Of a stretch of DNA of 64,000 nt, positions 46,269 to 59,071 are shown piece by piece. Below the pieces are notes generated by a model that saw nothing but the letters and a program-made list of their open reading frames with translations, did not search any database and was not told where the DNA came from. Made by a program: the position numbers and the translations under genes. The stretch is from Angiostrongylus vasorum (Eukaryota; Nematoda; Chromadorea; Rhabditida; Metastrongylidae). Within the stretch, counting starts at the first letter, position 1; each line of letters starts with the position of its first letter. The DNA lies in NCBI GenBank assembly GCA_018806985.1, contig JADANN010000375.1:3100001-3164000 (forward strand), written 5' to 3'.

Positions 46269-46571
46269 TAATAAATGCAAGGGCGCGTGTGGAACAGTGG
46301 TCGGAGGCGCCCTGCAACACATACCTGGAATCGATCCACGCACCCATGGCCCACCAAGCCTTCCATCCCGCCTGGGTCGGCGAATAGGTACCAGACTTGT
46401 CTGGGAGGTTAGCGGCACTGGCTCAATACGTCGGTAGACCACCGCGAGTATTGTAAAGGCCAGATATGCATTCAATCACCTCCAAACAATGCTTAATGAA
46501 GTCGAATGCATGGCGCATCCCTCCGGGAATGATCAACGCTGAGAGCTTTATCATTTATCCTAATAAATGCA
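46269..46571 (+). repeat. SINE family A copy with 11-bp target duplication
   Basis: Element 46280-46560. TAATAAATGCA is repeated at 46269-46279 and 46561-46571. Head GGCGCGTGTGGAACAGTGG, B-box-like GAATCGATCC, tail GCTTTATCATTTATCC. Confidence 0.93.
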
Positions 46572-46624
46572 TGGTCCTGATATACTGATTGAACTTTGGC
46601 TCTCACTGTTTTTGTTTTGTTTAG

Positions 46625-46720
46625 GCATGCGACTACGCCATGTACCTCAACCCGCTAAGAGAAAACTTGCGAGATTACAGGCTTTTCCTACTAACAATTT
46701 ACTATTTACTGTCCAAATAA
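46625..46720 (+). CDS. Possible terminal exon, unrecognised
   Basis: Behind a TTTGTTTAG acceptor the frame reads ACDYAMYLNPLRENLRDYRL then FLLTIYYLLSK and TAA, and an AATAAA overlaps the stop. It looks protein-like, but only 31 codons are available and no upstream exon was found, so chance is a real possibility. Confidence 0.2.
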   Translation, partial: ACDYAMYLNPLRENLRDYRLFLLTIYYLLSK

Positions 46721-47254
46721 AAAACTTGCAGGTGACAACAACAATTATTTACAGAAAAATCTGTCCAGAAGGTAAAACATAGACAAATTCGGTGAGGTAT
46801 ACAATTCAAGACGACATCAGAATCTGATCGACGTTGTCAAGTGGATACACGGAAGCTGGTGGCCGAGTCTTCTTCGGGGTATCTGAACTGACACCATCAA
46901 TTATAAAAAGGAATGTCACAAGGAAAACTGAGACAGGATTGAATCAGAAATCTGCGTGACCACCTCTGCCGTTGTTGTAGTTCACCTTTGAGGCTAATAC
47001 AGTATCCATAAGATAGAAGAAAAAGATGAAAATTGATAAAAACCGCTCCAACATTCGAAACTGCAAAAATATAGTGTCAAAACGATTTCGGAGTTTGTGA
47101 GAAAAGACAAAGGAATATGTATAGGACATAGATTGATCGGAAAAACGAACATAAAATGGATAGAATGAGATATGAATGTTATGAATGCCATGAAATCCTA
47201 TCACAATATTACAACTACAATGAGGTAACAGCAAAACTGAAGTAAACAGGCAGC

Positions 47255-47490
47255 AAGAGTTAGAGCGTTGTGATTTCGACTGCAGATTCAGCTTAACTCA
47301 GTTCAGTGCCGATCCGTGCTCCCAGATCATTTCACTTGACGGTTGATTGCTGATAACACCATTAAGGTAAATAAAAATGCCTGACAGAAAGGCAAACAAG
47401 GGCCACGGTGGTGCTGTGGGTTCAATGTGAGCCACCAGAAAGGGTAATCGCAGGATGGAAGCCCAGCTGAGGTTCCCAGATTCCTTACAT
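47255..47490 (+). repeat. SINE family B copy with 5' extension
   Basis: GATTCAGCTTAACTCAGTTC, GTGCTCCCAGATCATTTC, CTGACAGAAAGGCAAACAAG, CACGGTGGTGCTGTGGGTTC and GGGTAATCGCAGGATGGAAG: the longer form of family B, with a damaged B box. Confidence 0.65.
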
Positions 47491-48174
47491 CTCAGATGTA
47501 AGAATAGTCAACGAAACAAACACGAAATGGACTCTTAAAAAATCCTTTAAAAAAAGTAGACCTGAGTAGAACGAGAAATATTTGACATGAAACAGAGCAC
47601 TATGTATCCATTGGACAATGTGCTATTAGTACTGCCGACTCGATACGTTTATATTTTCACAGTAAAAAGAAATAATGATTCCTGAAACAACCGGAGCGAT
47701 AGGTTGATATGTCAACTGATAAAGGCGATCTCATGGTCAGAAAATGAAGGTGTTGAACGGCATTGCCATCACAGACAGCGTACGAGATCCCTTCGAATTA
47801 CTTTAAATCTAGTGTAACACTGACGTCCATTCAAGCTACTGATCGATCCACTCAGTGTTTAAAGATAATAGTTAAGGAATTACTGCCGAGGATTGTTATA
47901 CTTCGGAAGCGTTTTCCATAAGAAAGTATTTGACCGCTTCCGACATGATTAGACCAGCAGTGATAAACTTGGAGCTACAGCGTTTTCAATTTAGTGAACT
48001 GAAGTTAGAAGGAAACAACAGAGAGATTTAACCAGAATCTCCAAATCTGAATAAATATTGGAGTGCTGGTAAATGATGAGGAAATGGATAGGAGACTCAC
48101 AGATTGCTCTTCCTATTAGATAGAAAAGTAGCATAGTAGTAATGAGTAGTGGTGCCATTCAGCACAAGTAATGC
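47491..48174. other. Intergenic, nothing recognised
   Basis: No gene or repeat copy was identified. Confidence 0.4.
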
Positions 48175-48490
48175 TCTGGTATAACTCCGCTCCAGGCCCA
48201 CCAAGCATTCTACCCGATAGCAGGTCGAGAAATTGGTAGCAAACTTGTCTAGGATCACCCATCTCATTCCCTCCCAGAGATCTGAGAACACCCTAACACG
48301 GCTATCCCAAGTTTACTAGTATAGTCGTTTCGACCAGTATTCAACAAAGTTTTAAAAAAAAACACGAAAATTCTCAAGTAACTGCAGAATCCGTACTAAA
48401 AGTTCGAACATTTCGCTGGATGATGGAGGCAAGGAAACGAACGGAATGAAAGAGTGCTGGCATTCACAAAATTTCTGTCGTCGAGTCATA
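48175..48490 (+). repeat. Family C copy, diverged
   Basis: CGAGAAATTGGTAGCAAACT, TCCCTCCCAGAGATCTGAGA and GGAGGCAAGGAAACGAACGG follow the C consensus order. Confidence 0.65.
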
Positions 48491-49916
48491 TGAAAAACGA
48501 GCTTAATATACGTTGTAAGTAAAGCCACCATCTCTTAATAGTTACTGTTTACCACATTACCGTATGGACCTTATGGTAAATATTAACTACATGCATCCCT
48601 GGCTTGAAAGCCGCATAGTCTTTGTCTGATTAACCTCTCTGTGTGAGCAGAACTTTTGCGTGATGCCTTATTCAAAGCCTTCTTGTAGTTAGCGTAGTAC
48701 GAACGAAAACATTTCTCCGTAAGAACTACTCGTCTTTGTTCGATAGTTTGGGCACTCAAGGAGCAACATTTGCTCAACATCTTACCCTCGCTCATTCACC
48801 TCTAATATCGTCTTGCCTCCATTTTTTGTAAGTTTGAGATTTTTTGCTCTATGGCAACGGTGAAAATCCCGCATGGCAAATTCGAATGAGGTTGACTATT
48901 ATTCTATTTTATTCTATTTCGAGCTGACGATTATTCGATTCTGACACCTAACTCGACCTTTCACGACTACACGCCTTCATTTAAACATGTATGCTACTAT
49001 ATGTTTCGGACCGTACATCTTGATTTCAATGTGCATCTCAGTTGAGCTCCACTAAAACGCGGTACGAAGGGAATGCCAGGCGAAAATGGCCGGGGTCGTG
49101 CAAGGATTGAACCTTTTGCATTATATCAACTAATTAGTAAGCAGGTTAAGTACTAATACAGGCATGTCAGGATCAATGCCGAAGTTAATAGAAAGACGGT
49201 CCTGGGAACTGGAACACAAGGTTGACCAAAGCTGCTTCTCTCTCAATATTAGAGACAAGTTAGAGGGATATGGAAAAAAATGTGAGGGAACCGAACAATA
49301 TAACTATCTCAGGAAACCAGGGTGCCTCTTGCGCAAGCTCCCGTATCGTACATCTTGATTTCAATGCGCATTCCGATTGCACTACAGTGACACACGGCCC
49401 GATGAGGCTGACACATGAAAATGGTTGCGGTCGTGAAAGGGTCAAGTACCAGATTACCTCAAAGAAATTAACACAGTGTAGAAAAACAGCTGGACTTATG
49501 AAGTGACAAGCGAGAGTAGCTCCTTCTGTTCTCATATTTCAAGCTGAATCAGATACTAACGGCGAGGAATCGATGTTACCGCCTGCGGACAGCGCTAAAG
49601 CAAACATTCAGTACAAACGCTTCCTGATACTTCATTGAATACATGGATATGCTGGAGTGTTCAAGTCGCGTTAACTTTTACAACAAGAAAAGGAAGGAAA
49701 GAAAAAAGAACTTCATTGGTTAAGAGTGCCAGACCGACTGGGGGTGATACTGACATCGTAATGAAAGGCTTAGCTAAAAATAGAACAGGTTCGCGCGATT
49801 TGATCATAGATCACTAGCAAGTGGTAATAACCAGCCCAAGAGTGAAAACAGTAGAGAATGGAACGTTTTGAACAATATCATAACACATTGCCACTTTTTT
49901 GGTTTGCAAAAACTGA
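48491..49916. other. Intergenic with a short duplicated segment
   Basis: A roughly 100-base segment near 49005-49125 recurs at 49345-49450 (GTACATCTTGATTTCAATG, then ...GGTCGTG.AAGG.T). A tRNA-like word (reversed or forward B box) is suspected in it. No gene was recognised; the 70-codon - strand frame at 48583-48795 looks protein-like but is isolated. Confidence 0.35.
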
Positions 49917-50232
49917 TGGTGTGCGAATAAAAGGATAAAAGATAAAGCTCTCGACGTTGATCAATCCCCTGAGGGACGCGCCCAAGCACTCGACTTCACT
50001 AAACATCGTTTGGAGATGACTGGATGCATGTCTGGCCTTTACAATGACTCGCTGTGGCCTACCGATGTATCGAGCCAGTGGTGCAATCCTCCTTGACAAG
50101 TCTGGTACCAATTTCTCGACCCGGGATGGATGGTGGACTTGGTGGGCCATGGGCGAGGAGATCGATTCCACGAGTGGGTTGCAGGGCACCTCCGGTCACT
50201 GGGCCACACGCGCCCCTTTGGTGTGCGAATAA
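49917..50232 (-). repeat. SINE family A copy with 14-bp target duplication
   Basis: Element 49931-50218. TGGTGTGCGAATAA is repeated exactly at 49917-49930 and 50219-50232. The tail is AAGGATAAAAGATAAAGC. It is one of the youngest-looking copies. Confidence 0.95.
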
Positions 50233-51504
50233 CGCTAAGGAAGTGCTCAAGCTAGGACGATGGAAGAACAATGAAATAGTCGAATCTTCTCTTATTTGCC
50301 GATTTAGAGCACTTGGTAAACAAATGGATATAATGGAAGCCACAGCATTTTCAAATTACAAAGAGAAATAAAAAATTTCGTGAACTTGTAAGAAAAAAGC
50401 AGTTATAAGAAAGCCAAAGGCAAAGATGCATTAAAAAACGAAGAGGCTAGCTGATAAATGGTCCATACAAATAGATTAGAGCATTTCTCGGACGCAAACC
50501 TCAGTTGTTAAGAGAATGGGAGCAGATGAACGGATGGGAGTCGTAATCAACGTGGCATTCACGTGCGGTTCACCCGCCCACCAGGCAGATGCTGATCACG
50601 TGAATCGCATGTGATTAAATAGTGGATGATTGCATGGAGTTGTGTTGATTATTGTCAAGACTAATTGGTGGAGCATGGACAACACTGAAACTATTTTTGT
50701 CAAGAGTTTCAAATATTTTTAGAACATAGTATGAATTCAACCTGATACGTCATTCCCAGTAGGTCGGGTGAAGGATTAGGAAGAGACGGTGTTCCTCCGT
50801 CACAATTTTTTGCTCACGCATGCTTCATAAAAGTACTAATTTGTTCGTGCTTAATCTCTACCTAGTATTTTTTCTGGACGTTTCTCCTGGAATCACGTAA
50901 GTGCAATTCTAGGGCAGCCATGATGTGCTCACTAGGGTGTTCATCAATACTTTAAAGAAGCTACTAAGAGATGACGAGATGACGTCGTCGGGTGTACATG
51001 ACAGTGTGAAACTTAGGAGCTCACCTTTCCTGGATAAGCTACAGCTAGGTTTCTTATCATAGAACTAGACAAATTCCGCGTAAAAAGTCTTTCTAAATAT
51101 TAAACACTCTAAAAACTTTTAAAAGGAGGGGAAATTCTTTTAGGAAAAGGTTAGGACTAGATTTTAATCATAGCTAACACAGATAATTGATCGAGCAAGT
51201 TGCAAGGTTGCAAGCGAATATGACTTCTCCAAGATTCGAAGTAAGCGAAATCCGCACAAGCATTTGTCAAACTCTAAAACATTGCTTAGCCCTTAACGGA
51301 CGGACCTGAGCCGTGTAGAGTGGGCCTCCGAACGGAATGTGAGCAATTCTTCGTGGGCCGCGCACTTCCTGTTTCTCAACAATAAAGAATATTTTTTCCC
51401 AATAACTAGTGCGCTAACATGACAGAATAGTAAAAGCGACATTGCTGTCCCGCACTATAGGTATGAGTCATATGTATACCACTATTTACTGCATTTTTTT
51501 TGTA
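50233..51504. other. Intergenic, no gene recognised
   Basis: A segment at about 51180-51290 (GAGCAAGTTGCAAGGTTGCA, GCGAATATGACTTCTCCAAG) recurs in part at 54995-55060. Nothing else was seen. Confidence 0.35.
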
Positions 51505-51770
51505 TGACCCGTCTTCACGTCTACTGTGCGGATCCCAGCACTTTTCACATTCGATTCGCTCCCTCGCATCCATCATCCAAGGTCTTCCAAGTTTTTTACG
51601 TGTGGTTTCGGTTGAGGGTTGGGGATTTTCACTTCATCTTGGATGACGTAGAATGCTAGGCGAGTCGATTCTCCCTGGAGTCCTGAGATAGCCGGGCGCC
51701 GAGTGTTCCCATTTGCGTTGCAGAGAGTGAATTTTCCCGGACAAGTCCGCGTGGCCGATTTGCTGTGTTA
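51505..51770 (-). repeat. Family C copy
   Basis: CCGTCTTCACGTCTACTGTG, CTTTTCACATTCGATTCG, GAATGCTAGGCGAGTCGATT, CCCGGACAAGTCCG. Confidence 0.75.
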
Positions 51771-53105
51771 CAACGGTCTATTGTGCAAACACATTGCCTA
51801 TAGCACCTGAGTATTTCGTACCCTACGATGAGTTTATTTCGGTGTTTTTCATATCAGCCTATTCCATACAGTGACCACAATGCTTAAAACGTAGCAACGG
51901 TTAGTTAATAGTCGAATTAGTAGTCAATGAACTTCTTCAAAAAGGATTTTTTGCAAGTAACCAAACTTATGGAACGGCTTTTCCAGGCTTATCCCTATCA
52001 TTTTCATCCGTTTTTGATTAGCTATCGAATGAACACATATAGTGCGATATAAACAATTCTAGCACTCACTAATCTCGAAATTGACAGCATAGAGCCCATA
52101 GCGTCCGTCAATTATGGATTAAGAGTCTCGTGTTGACCCATCAACATTCCACGTGTTTATCACATGAATGGAGCATGCGCGCAATCCACTACACTTGCGC
52201 GCAAAGAGAGGAGAAAAAATATGCAAGTAGAAAAGTAGGGTGATGTCTTATTAACTTCGAAGTCGATTCTATGTGTCAGTCGTGTTATTATTAACACGAA
52301 TTGACATGTTGCGATTCCAAAAGATCGTAGTCTCGCCATCTTCCAGCGCTGCAAGTACTTTTTGTGCACTTCTGAAACCCAAGGATTAGTGAACACTGTG
52401 GAGAGCACTGTTATAGTAGGAAGCAGGAATCCCTCCTGTTACAGTTGTTTGGCTGTGTTTGGTGTGTTTCCAATGACTTGTCAAAAACATTTTCATAGAG
52501 CACGTGGTTCAGTCTGCTTCATAATATTTTTTCCATTTCAGATGTTTTCGTGAACTCTAGGGTCCATTCGCTCTAAAAATACGACCACACACAATGGAAA
52601 TTATTCCCTTATCAGACCGGCAATCCATTTTATCAAACCGAACGTTCGCACGATTTACAACAATCGAAAAAACGCACAAGGGAATTCTTTAATAAACAGG
52701 ACGATTGCATAACACATCACAAAAAGATCAAGCATCAGCTGTGTGACCAAGCCAACTAGTAACGAATCCATACAGTAATCTCACAGTGGTATCGTTCTAA
52801 AACCCCTCTTTAAAGGCTGCTTAAACAACTGTGAGAAGAAGAGGAGTAGCATGCTTATTTTCCAAAGTCGGTGATTTCCAGGTGGAAAAAATGAGTATTT
52901 TTTATGACACGTGAAATTTTTAAGCGCCTAGTGTTAAGGAGACCTGAGAGCAATTTTGGAAGTACTGTATTTGTATTGTAAAAACGTTGATCGAGACACA
53001 GTTTTATAACATACTATCCCGAACAGCAGCTAGTCATATGTTTTCCAGTAATTTTGACAATTAGAAGTAGTAGTAGATGTCTTTTGAATCTAGCAATAGA
53101 TTAAA
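51771..53105. other. Intergenic, contains repeat E candidate at about 52130-52310
   Basis: ACATTCCACGTGTTTATCAC, GTCTTATTAACTTCGAAGTC and GTGTCAGTCGTGTTATTATT parallel the segment at 43490-43700. No gene was recognised. Confidence 0.4.
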
Positions 53106-53385
53106 AAGATAAAGGACAAAGCTCTCGGCGATGATCAATCTCTGAGAGATGCGCCATGCAGTCGACTTCATTATGTATCGTTGAAGTGATTGAATGCATA
53201 TCTGACCTTTACAATGACTCACGGTGCCTACCGATGTGTCGAGTCAGTGCTGCTATCCTCCCAGACACATATGGTACCAATTTGCCTACCCTGGAGGTAC
53301 GAAAGGTTTGGTGGGCTATGGGCGCCGGGGTCGAATCCACGTGTGTGTTGCAAGGCGCCTCCGACCACTGCGCCACACGCTCACC
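53106..53385 (-). repeat. SINE family A copy
   Basis: GATAAAGGACAAAGCTCTCG tail at left, full body, reversed A box CCACTGCGCCACACGC at right. Confidence 0.88.
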
Positions 53386-53484
53386 TTATGCATTCGTAGG
53401 AAGCAAAAAAAACATAAGTGATATAGAATAAGAAATGAATGATGTCGAATCATGTCTGATTTTATCAGGCTTAGCTCTGCTACA

Positions 53485-53757
53485 AGGGCGCGTGTGGCGC
53501 AGTGGACGAAGGCGCTCTGCAATGCACATAGGTGGGTCGATCCACGCGCCCGTGGCTCGCCAAGCCTTACATCCCTCCAGGGTGGGCAAATTGGTACCAG
53601 ACTTGTCTGGGAGAATAGCAGCACTGGCTCGATACATCGGTAGGCCGCCGCGAGTCATTGTAAAAGCCAGATATGCATTCAATCACCTCCAACGATGCTT
53701 AATGAGGTCGAATGGGTGGTGTATCTCTCAGGAAATTGATCAACGGCGAGAGCTAGA
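53485..53757 (+). repeat. SINE family A copy
   Basis: GGGCGCGTGTGGCGCAGTGG head, GGTCGATCC, full body. The tail is replaced by the junction with the next copy at AGAGCTAGAGG. Confidence 0.9.
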
Positions 53758-53940
53758 GGATATATGGCCTATACAATCACTTGCGACCGCCTACTGATGT
53801 ATCACGTCAGTGCTGCTATCATCTCAGACAAGTTTGCTAGCAATTCGCCGACCCCAGAGGGATAGAACCCTTGATGAGCCTGGGATGCGGGATCGACATA
53901 TGTGTATTGCTGGGTGCCACTAACTATTGGGTAACACGTA
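53758..53940 (-). repeat. SINE family A copy, 3' part missing
   Basis: ATATGGCCTATACAATCACT to the reversed head ACTATTGGGTAACACG. It abuts the previous copy in inverted order, so three A copies alternate in strand within 835 bases. Confidence 0.8.
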
Positions 53941-56900
53941 CTATTGTAGAACAGTTTATAGTAGCATACATGCCACGAATACCAGTGTGATGGAGCGAAA
54001 TCCCTTCTGCGATCCTGTATTGTTCTTAAATCCTCTAGTCCTCTTGTTATCGGCTATTGTCGGGAAAGCAACAGGTCCGCAACGATATGCAGTTAGGGGG
54101 CCATCTCACTAGCCCAGAACTCACTAAGCTTAGGTACGGATGTGTTAAACAGAAAAATCAAAATTATACTGTCCAAAAATAGAAATGATGAGATAGGGAT
54201 GAAGCTGACAAGGTAGCTTAGAAACGGAGACGCTACCCTGATGAAGAATTCATGCCAGTAGATTATAGCCGTTTGGAGGTCAAACCCGAATAGATAGGAG
54301 AACTGTGTCGTATGGAAGCAGCATAACGCAAGAGGTGGACCGTGAAGGTCACGTGATCAACAAAAATGCGATGGTCACGTGAGACCCACGTGGAGGACGG
54401 GCAGGTGATTGCAGGAGACCAATTATTGCCGGAGGTAATTCGCAGAACGAAGGACAACACTAAACAAATTTCCTTAATGGTTTTGAATTGTTCCTAAAAC
54501 ATGAAATGGATTCGATTTATTAAATCGCCCTTGATATGGCAGCTGAATAATTTAGAACAGACATCGTTTCCTCTTCGCGCCTCACAGAATTCCATCCGCC
54601 TGATAAATTTCTGGATGAATAGTGGTGCATAATGCAGCCGTGTCAGAGCATTCTCAGTTCCTCTCCATAGGAATCTGTTGGCCCTTGTGAAAAGAAGGGT
54701 GACTTGTAGCTTCATACAACCAGGAAGGAAGTCATTTCTGAATGGACGAAGCCGTCTGTGCACGGTATCGTAGCTGTATATCATGACTTTACACACAAGA
54801 ACACCTTTGCTACAACGTTCTGATAAACTTCAGGCATATCTCGTACCATAAAACTACGTAGTTTCCTTTTTAAAAAAATTGTCCAAACATTGTTTTTTCT
54901 AGGATTTTTCTTCAGTTCAAATTTGCTGAACTAAGACCGCTCAAAAAAGTTCTTTAGGGAAAACGTTTACATCTACGACTCGAATTTAGTTTTCGAAAAG
55001 AATTAATTGAGCAAGTTACACGCGAATATGATTCCTGCAAGCTTCGAAATAGTTGAAGTCCCGCAAAACACCATCTGGCATGCTGCCAGTAGAAAATCAT
55101 CAAGAATCCACATGCTGTTCACGTGAATACTGCACGACGCTTGCGAAACCTTACATTTGTTGGTGAGGTTGTAAGAGAAAAAATGCGTTGATAAAGAATT
55201 GTAATACTACATCGCACCACATGGCAGTCAGTTGGGAACTGAGCAACGATTTTGAAGGCAATCTGACAGCTCTTTTTTTTGGGAAATAGGATTAGATAGT
55301 GGCTGAAAAAACATCCTGCAAAAAGCAGCAGGAGTGCAGCGGGTAAAAAAATCATGTAAAATACAACCATTTTCATTGTGAACGATCCATCATCGGATCA
55401 GTGAGGTGTTTTACTCCACTGGATTCGAGTCGATGCGACTACGAAGACTTGCAAGCCCCAAAGAATAACCTGGACAGTCGATGCGAATTACTATCGCATG
55501 AAGGGATGCGAAAACACCGAAACCTCAACGACAAAAAACAGTTTAAGCAGACGAATACAACAACGTTGGCTGTGAAACTGGGATTGCCGAACATCTGGTC
55601 ATTGTTCCCCGTTGTTTACCGTTTATATGCAGATGATGGCCATCGATTGCTCCAGTGGTTTTGTTATTTGGCGTTTAATTACGATCTAAGAGAAGGTTCT
55701 AGCTTTAAGAGCTAATAAGGAGTCCGACATTTTTTAACCTGAATGTCAACTATAAATGAACCAATGTTAAGAATTATCATCCTCATGGAAGAAAACTCAG
55801 GTATTGACGGCATCAAAGAGCATTTGGGATCCTAGCGATCTATAACTGGTCTGCAGCTGTCTATGACAACGACCCCGCAGTGCTCAAACGGAGGCTTCTT
55901 GGACCTCTTGAAAAAAATCTCACGAATCAGCAACATAGAAAATGAGTGAAAAGCATTGAGAGCAGGGGTGTGGGGTCTGTATCAATGATGGAACACATGG
56001 ACCGACAAGCATCGAGACAACGACGAATACAAGACACAACTGCATGGTAGCAGCAATACTGAAACATTAAATACACGAGCAGCTTAAATCTACTATTTTC
56101 TCGGTTTTTACTTCATCACTAGGACCCAGTGTTTGGAAAACTACAAAGGTATTTTTAGAACAGTCATTATTTCCCTAGTCTTGCTACGAATCGAGAATAT
56201 TCGAGTGGTTGATTCACTCAACTCTACTCGGGACCATTCGGACGAACAATACCGAAACCAAAAGCCACAACTATACAGTGGCAAACTTGATTTAAATCAG
56301 TGCTTCCTTAAAAATCGTGATATCACCGGGATGCCATTGGCAACCGAAATGGTTTTTCGTCTTTAAAACAGCAAATATTTATCACGTTAAAGATATTCAT
56401 AATTTCCTTGACTTCATCTCCTCGTTACGTTCACGCCGACTGTTTTGAGGGCAACCAAGGAAGTCTCTCGTGACGTGAAATTCAGCTCAGTTCTCAGCAT
56501 TATTTTTCTAGGCCACGGTAATAGTCTCCACTTTTTAATTTGGACGATCGATCAACTTTCTACGAGAAAAGCAGGAGGAACTCCACATTGGAGCCTGATA
56601 GAGTGGAAGGAAGCCCCGCAGGTATTGGAAAGACTACTGAAATCATGAGCCGAAAAGGATCCATGAAGAATAAAGTGAACCAGAAAACAAAATGTTAGGC
56701 CGTTCCCCAGCTTATCATCACCAACTGAAGCTCCTCAATTGCAATTTGGAGGTAAGCCACTAGAGATTGCCCAGAACATATTGTTTCACTTTAAATTGGA
56801 ACTACAAGATGAGATTACACTTGCAGTTCCATTTTCAGCATTAGTTTGACTCTTGCACTTACAAATGAAGAGTACCATCTTTACCCTTCATTTTCATGGG

Positions 56901-57904
56901 TCGCTACCTGAGCTTGTGGTGATGTAGATTTCTTCATTTTTGGGCTTCCCTCTAGAAATTCCTTTCACCGATCTCTTAAATTCCTAGCACCTCGTAATGG
57001 TATGGGGGGTATTTATAAGTGCCGAATAACAATGTGCAGCTGCAGCAGAAGGTTCATGCAGGTAGGGTCAAGCGGGTCCACGGATTTTGACGGTTCCATC
57101 TGAAGTCCAGAATTGGGCTGAGTCCTGATAAGTTAAGCTTTTCGGATAAATGGTGTCGTCTTTTAATAATAACAGAAATTAGTGCTTGAAAAATGTGAAA
57201 CAACCAACATACAGATTTTTTTTCTTTACTGTAAGCAGCGCACGCTTCTTTTAAGTTCATCAGTAGTCTTTCCGATTTGAAGAGTTCGTTCAATAACAGG
57301 TCAATGGATCTGAAATCGGTGTGCAATTTCTGGCATCTATTCCATCTTTTTATGAGCCGCTCAAAAACTTGATCAGTGAGTAAACCGACTATTTCTCGCC
57401 GTTACGCAGCCTATCCAGATTATCCAGATTCGCATCCTCTCAGCGACGGTTTATTCCAGTTCTACTGCAGCTTCCTAGTGGCGGTGATTTGAAAACACGA
57501 TACACATGGAAATGGCACTCAACAGACCTAACGATATGAAAAATTGGATTCATTAGTATAGGCGAACAAGAAAAAAAAAGACTAAGCGACAGACGAGTGG
57601 TGGGAAGAAGAAGTTAGTAGCTATGATGTTCCGTTCTTCCTCGACCGAGTTGAACAATCATTCATACACTTACAAAACTTTAGCAAACTGAATGTAGGAG
57701 AGAGAGTTAGTGCATAGGTCAGATATAGATTTTAAAACAATCCTCTATATTCTGTGGCATCGTAGAAGAATCCAGCCCTCTTCATTCGATTGACATACAG
57801 CAGGAACTTTGTCTATTTTCAACGAGATCACACGTGTCGATTAAATCTACAGGTTATCCAAGATTAAATCCGTCTATGATTTTTTTGTTATTTATTTATT
57901 TATT
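53941..57904. other. Long intergenic stretch, no gene recognised
   Basis: Frames of 100-104 codons (54494-54796 on -, 55401-55715 on +) lack motifs and flanking exons. Partial repeat E and a 51180-like segment occur at about 54995-55200. A small T-rich tract precedes 57905. Confidence 0.4.
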
Positions 57905-58235
57905 TATATGACATGCCTTCACGTCTACTGTGCGGATCCCAGCACTTCCCACATTGAATTCGTTTCCTCGCATCCATTGTCCATGAAGATTTTTCCAACT
58001 TTATATGTGGCTTTGGTTGCTGCTTGAGGATTTTCATTTCATCTTGAATGTCGTAGAATGCTGGTCGAGCAATTCTCGCTGGAGTCCTGAGATAGCCGTG
58101 CTGGAGCGTTCCCAATTAGATTGCAGAGAACGATTTTCTTCCCAGACAAGTCCGGTACGAATTCCGCGACCACGGGGGGATGTGAAGCCTGGTTGCCCCG
58201 GAACGGAGTCGAACTAGCAATCCGTCTATGATACC
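57905..58235 (-). repeat. Family C copy, near full length
   Basis: GCCTTCACGTCTACTGTGCG, GCTGCTTGAGGATTTTCATT, GAATGCTGGTCGAGCAATTC, AGACAAGTCCGGTACGAATT, then the reversed tRNA-like head GGAGTCGAACTAGC. Confidence 0.85.
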
Positions 58236-59070
58236 TATACCATACTGTGAGACTCCCACCTACTAATGTTCTTGGAATTATTGAATAAGAATTTGAAAAC
58301 GCGGAAGCTCCTAGTTTTCCTACTTCAAGAATTTGGAGAGAAGAAAAACTAGTCTATTCGACAAAATACACTTTAATATAAGGCGTTTTAAGCACCCTAA
58401 ATAAGTAAGTTTGGATGGAGTTGAGTTGGTACCACTTATTTACATTAAAACCCTGTCTATTAACGCCCACTCACTCGCTATGAACTGCGCCGCTTTAAGA
58501 CGATAAAACGGATGGATCATAACGATGCTACAACAGAATCATTCAAGACCTTGTCCAAATATTGGAGCAACTCGTGTTGATACTTAATATTCGCTCCAAT
58601 GATACGATGATAAGGGATGTATAGGTGAGAGCGACGTGTTAACGCATCTGTTCTACACATCGTTCTCAGGTAGTTTATCATGTTAAGAAACAATTCGTAT
58701 AGATAGAGCACTTTAGGAATGCTCACAGCTCCTGCTAACTCGTAAGCCTACCAGTGAAGTTTTGATGTACATGTCTGATTTCGTAATTATTCACTGATTT
58801 TAAAAAATAAGTTTTTATTTGAGCTCGACACTGGTGGCGTTTCTAGGCTTGAAACAAGCCTGGTACCAAATTATTATTCTAACTAACATTTCGACTCGTC
58901 TCCTTACCATACTCACAATCATTCGAATTGGTAGTTACAACAATTACTCTTTTTTGTGTGTGTGTGAGTCTTCATTGTTAGAACTCCTCAACTCTTGTGT
59001 AAACTTTCTAATAAGCCAATTCTAAGTCTCACCAGCTCTTACCATTGATCATTTGTTAGCTAACTGCTAG
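58236..59070. other. Intergenic, nothing recognised
   Basis: No repeat copy or gene-like exon was identified. Confidence 0.4.
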
Positions 59071-59071
59071 T

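Noticed and set aside
53435..53797. 120-codon frame on +
   Set aside because: It is the translation of a SINE A copy ([17 protein letters not shown] recurs at 12143, 31932, 46117 and 60578).
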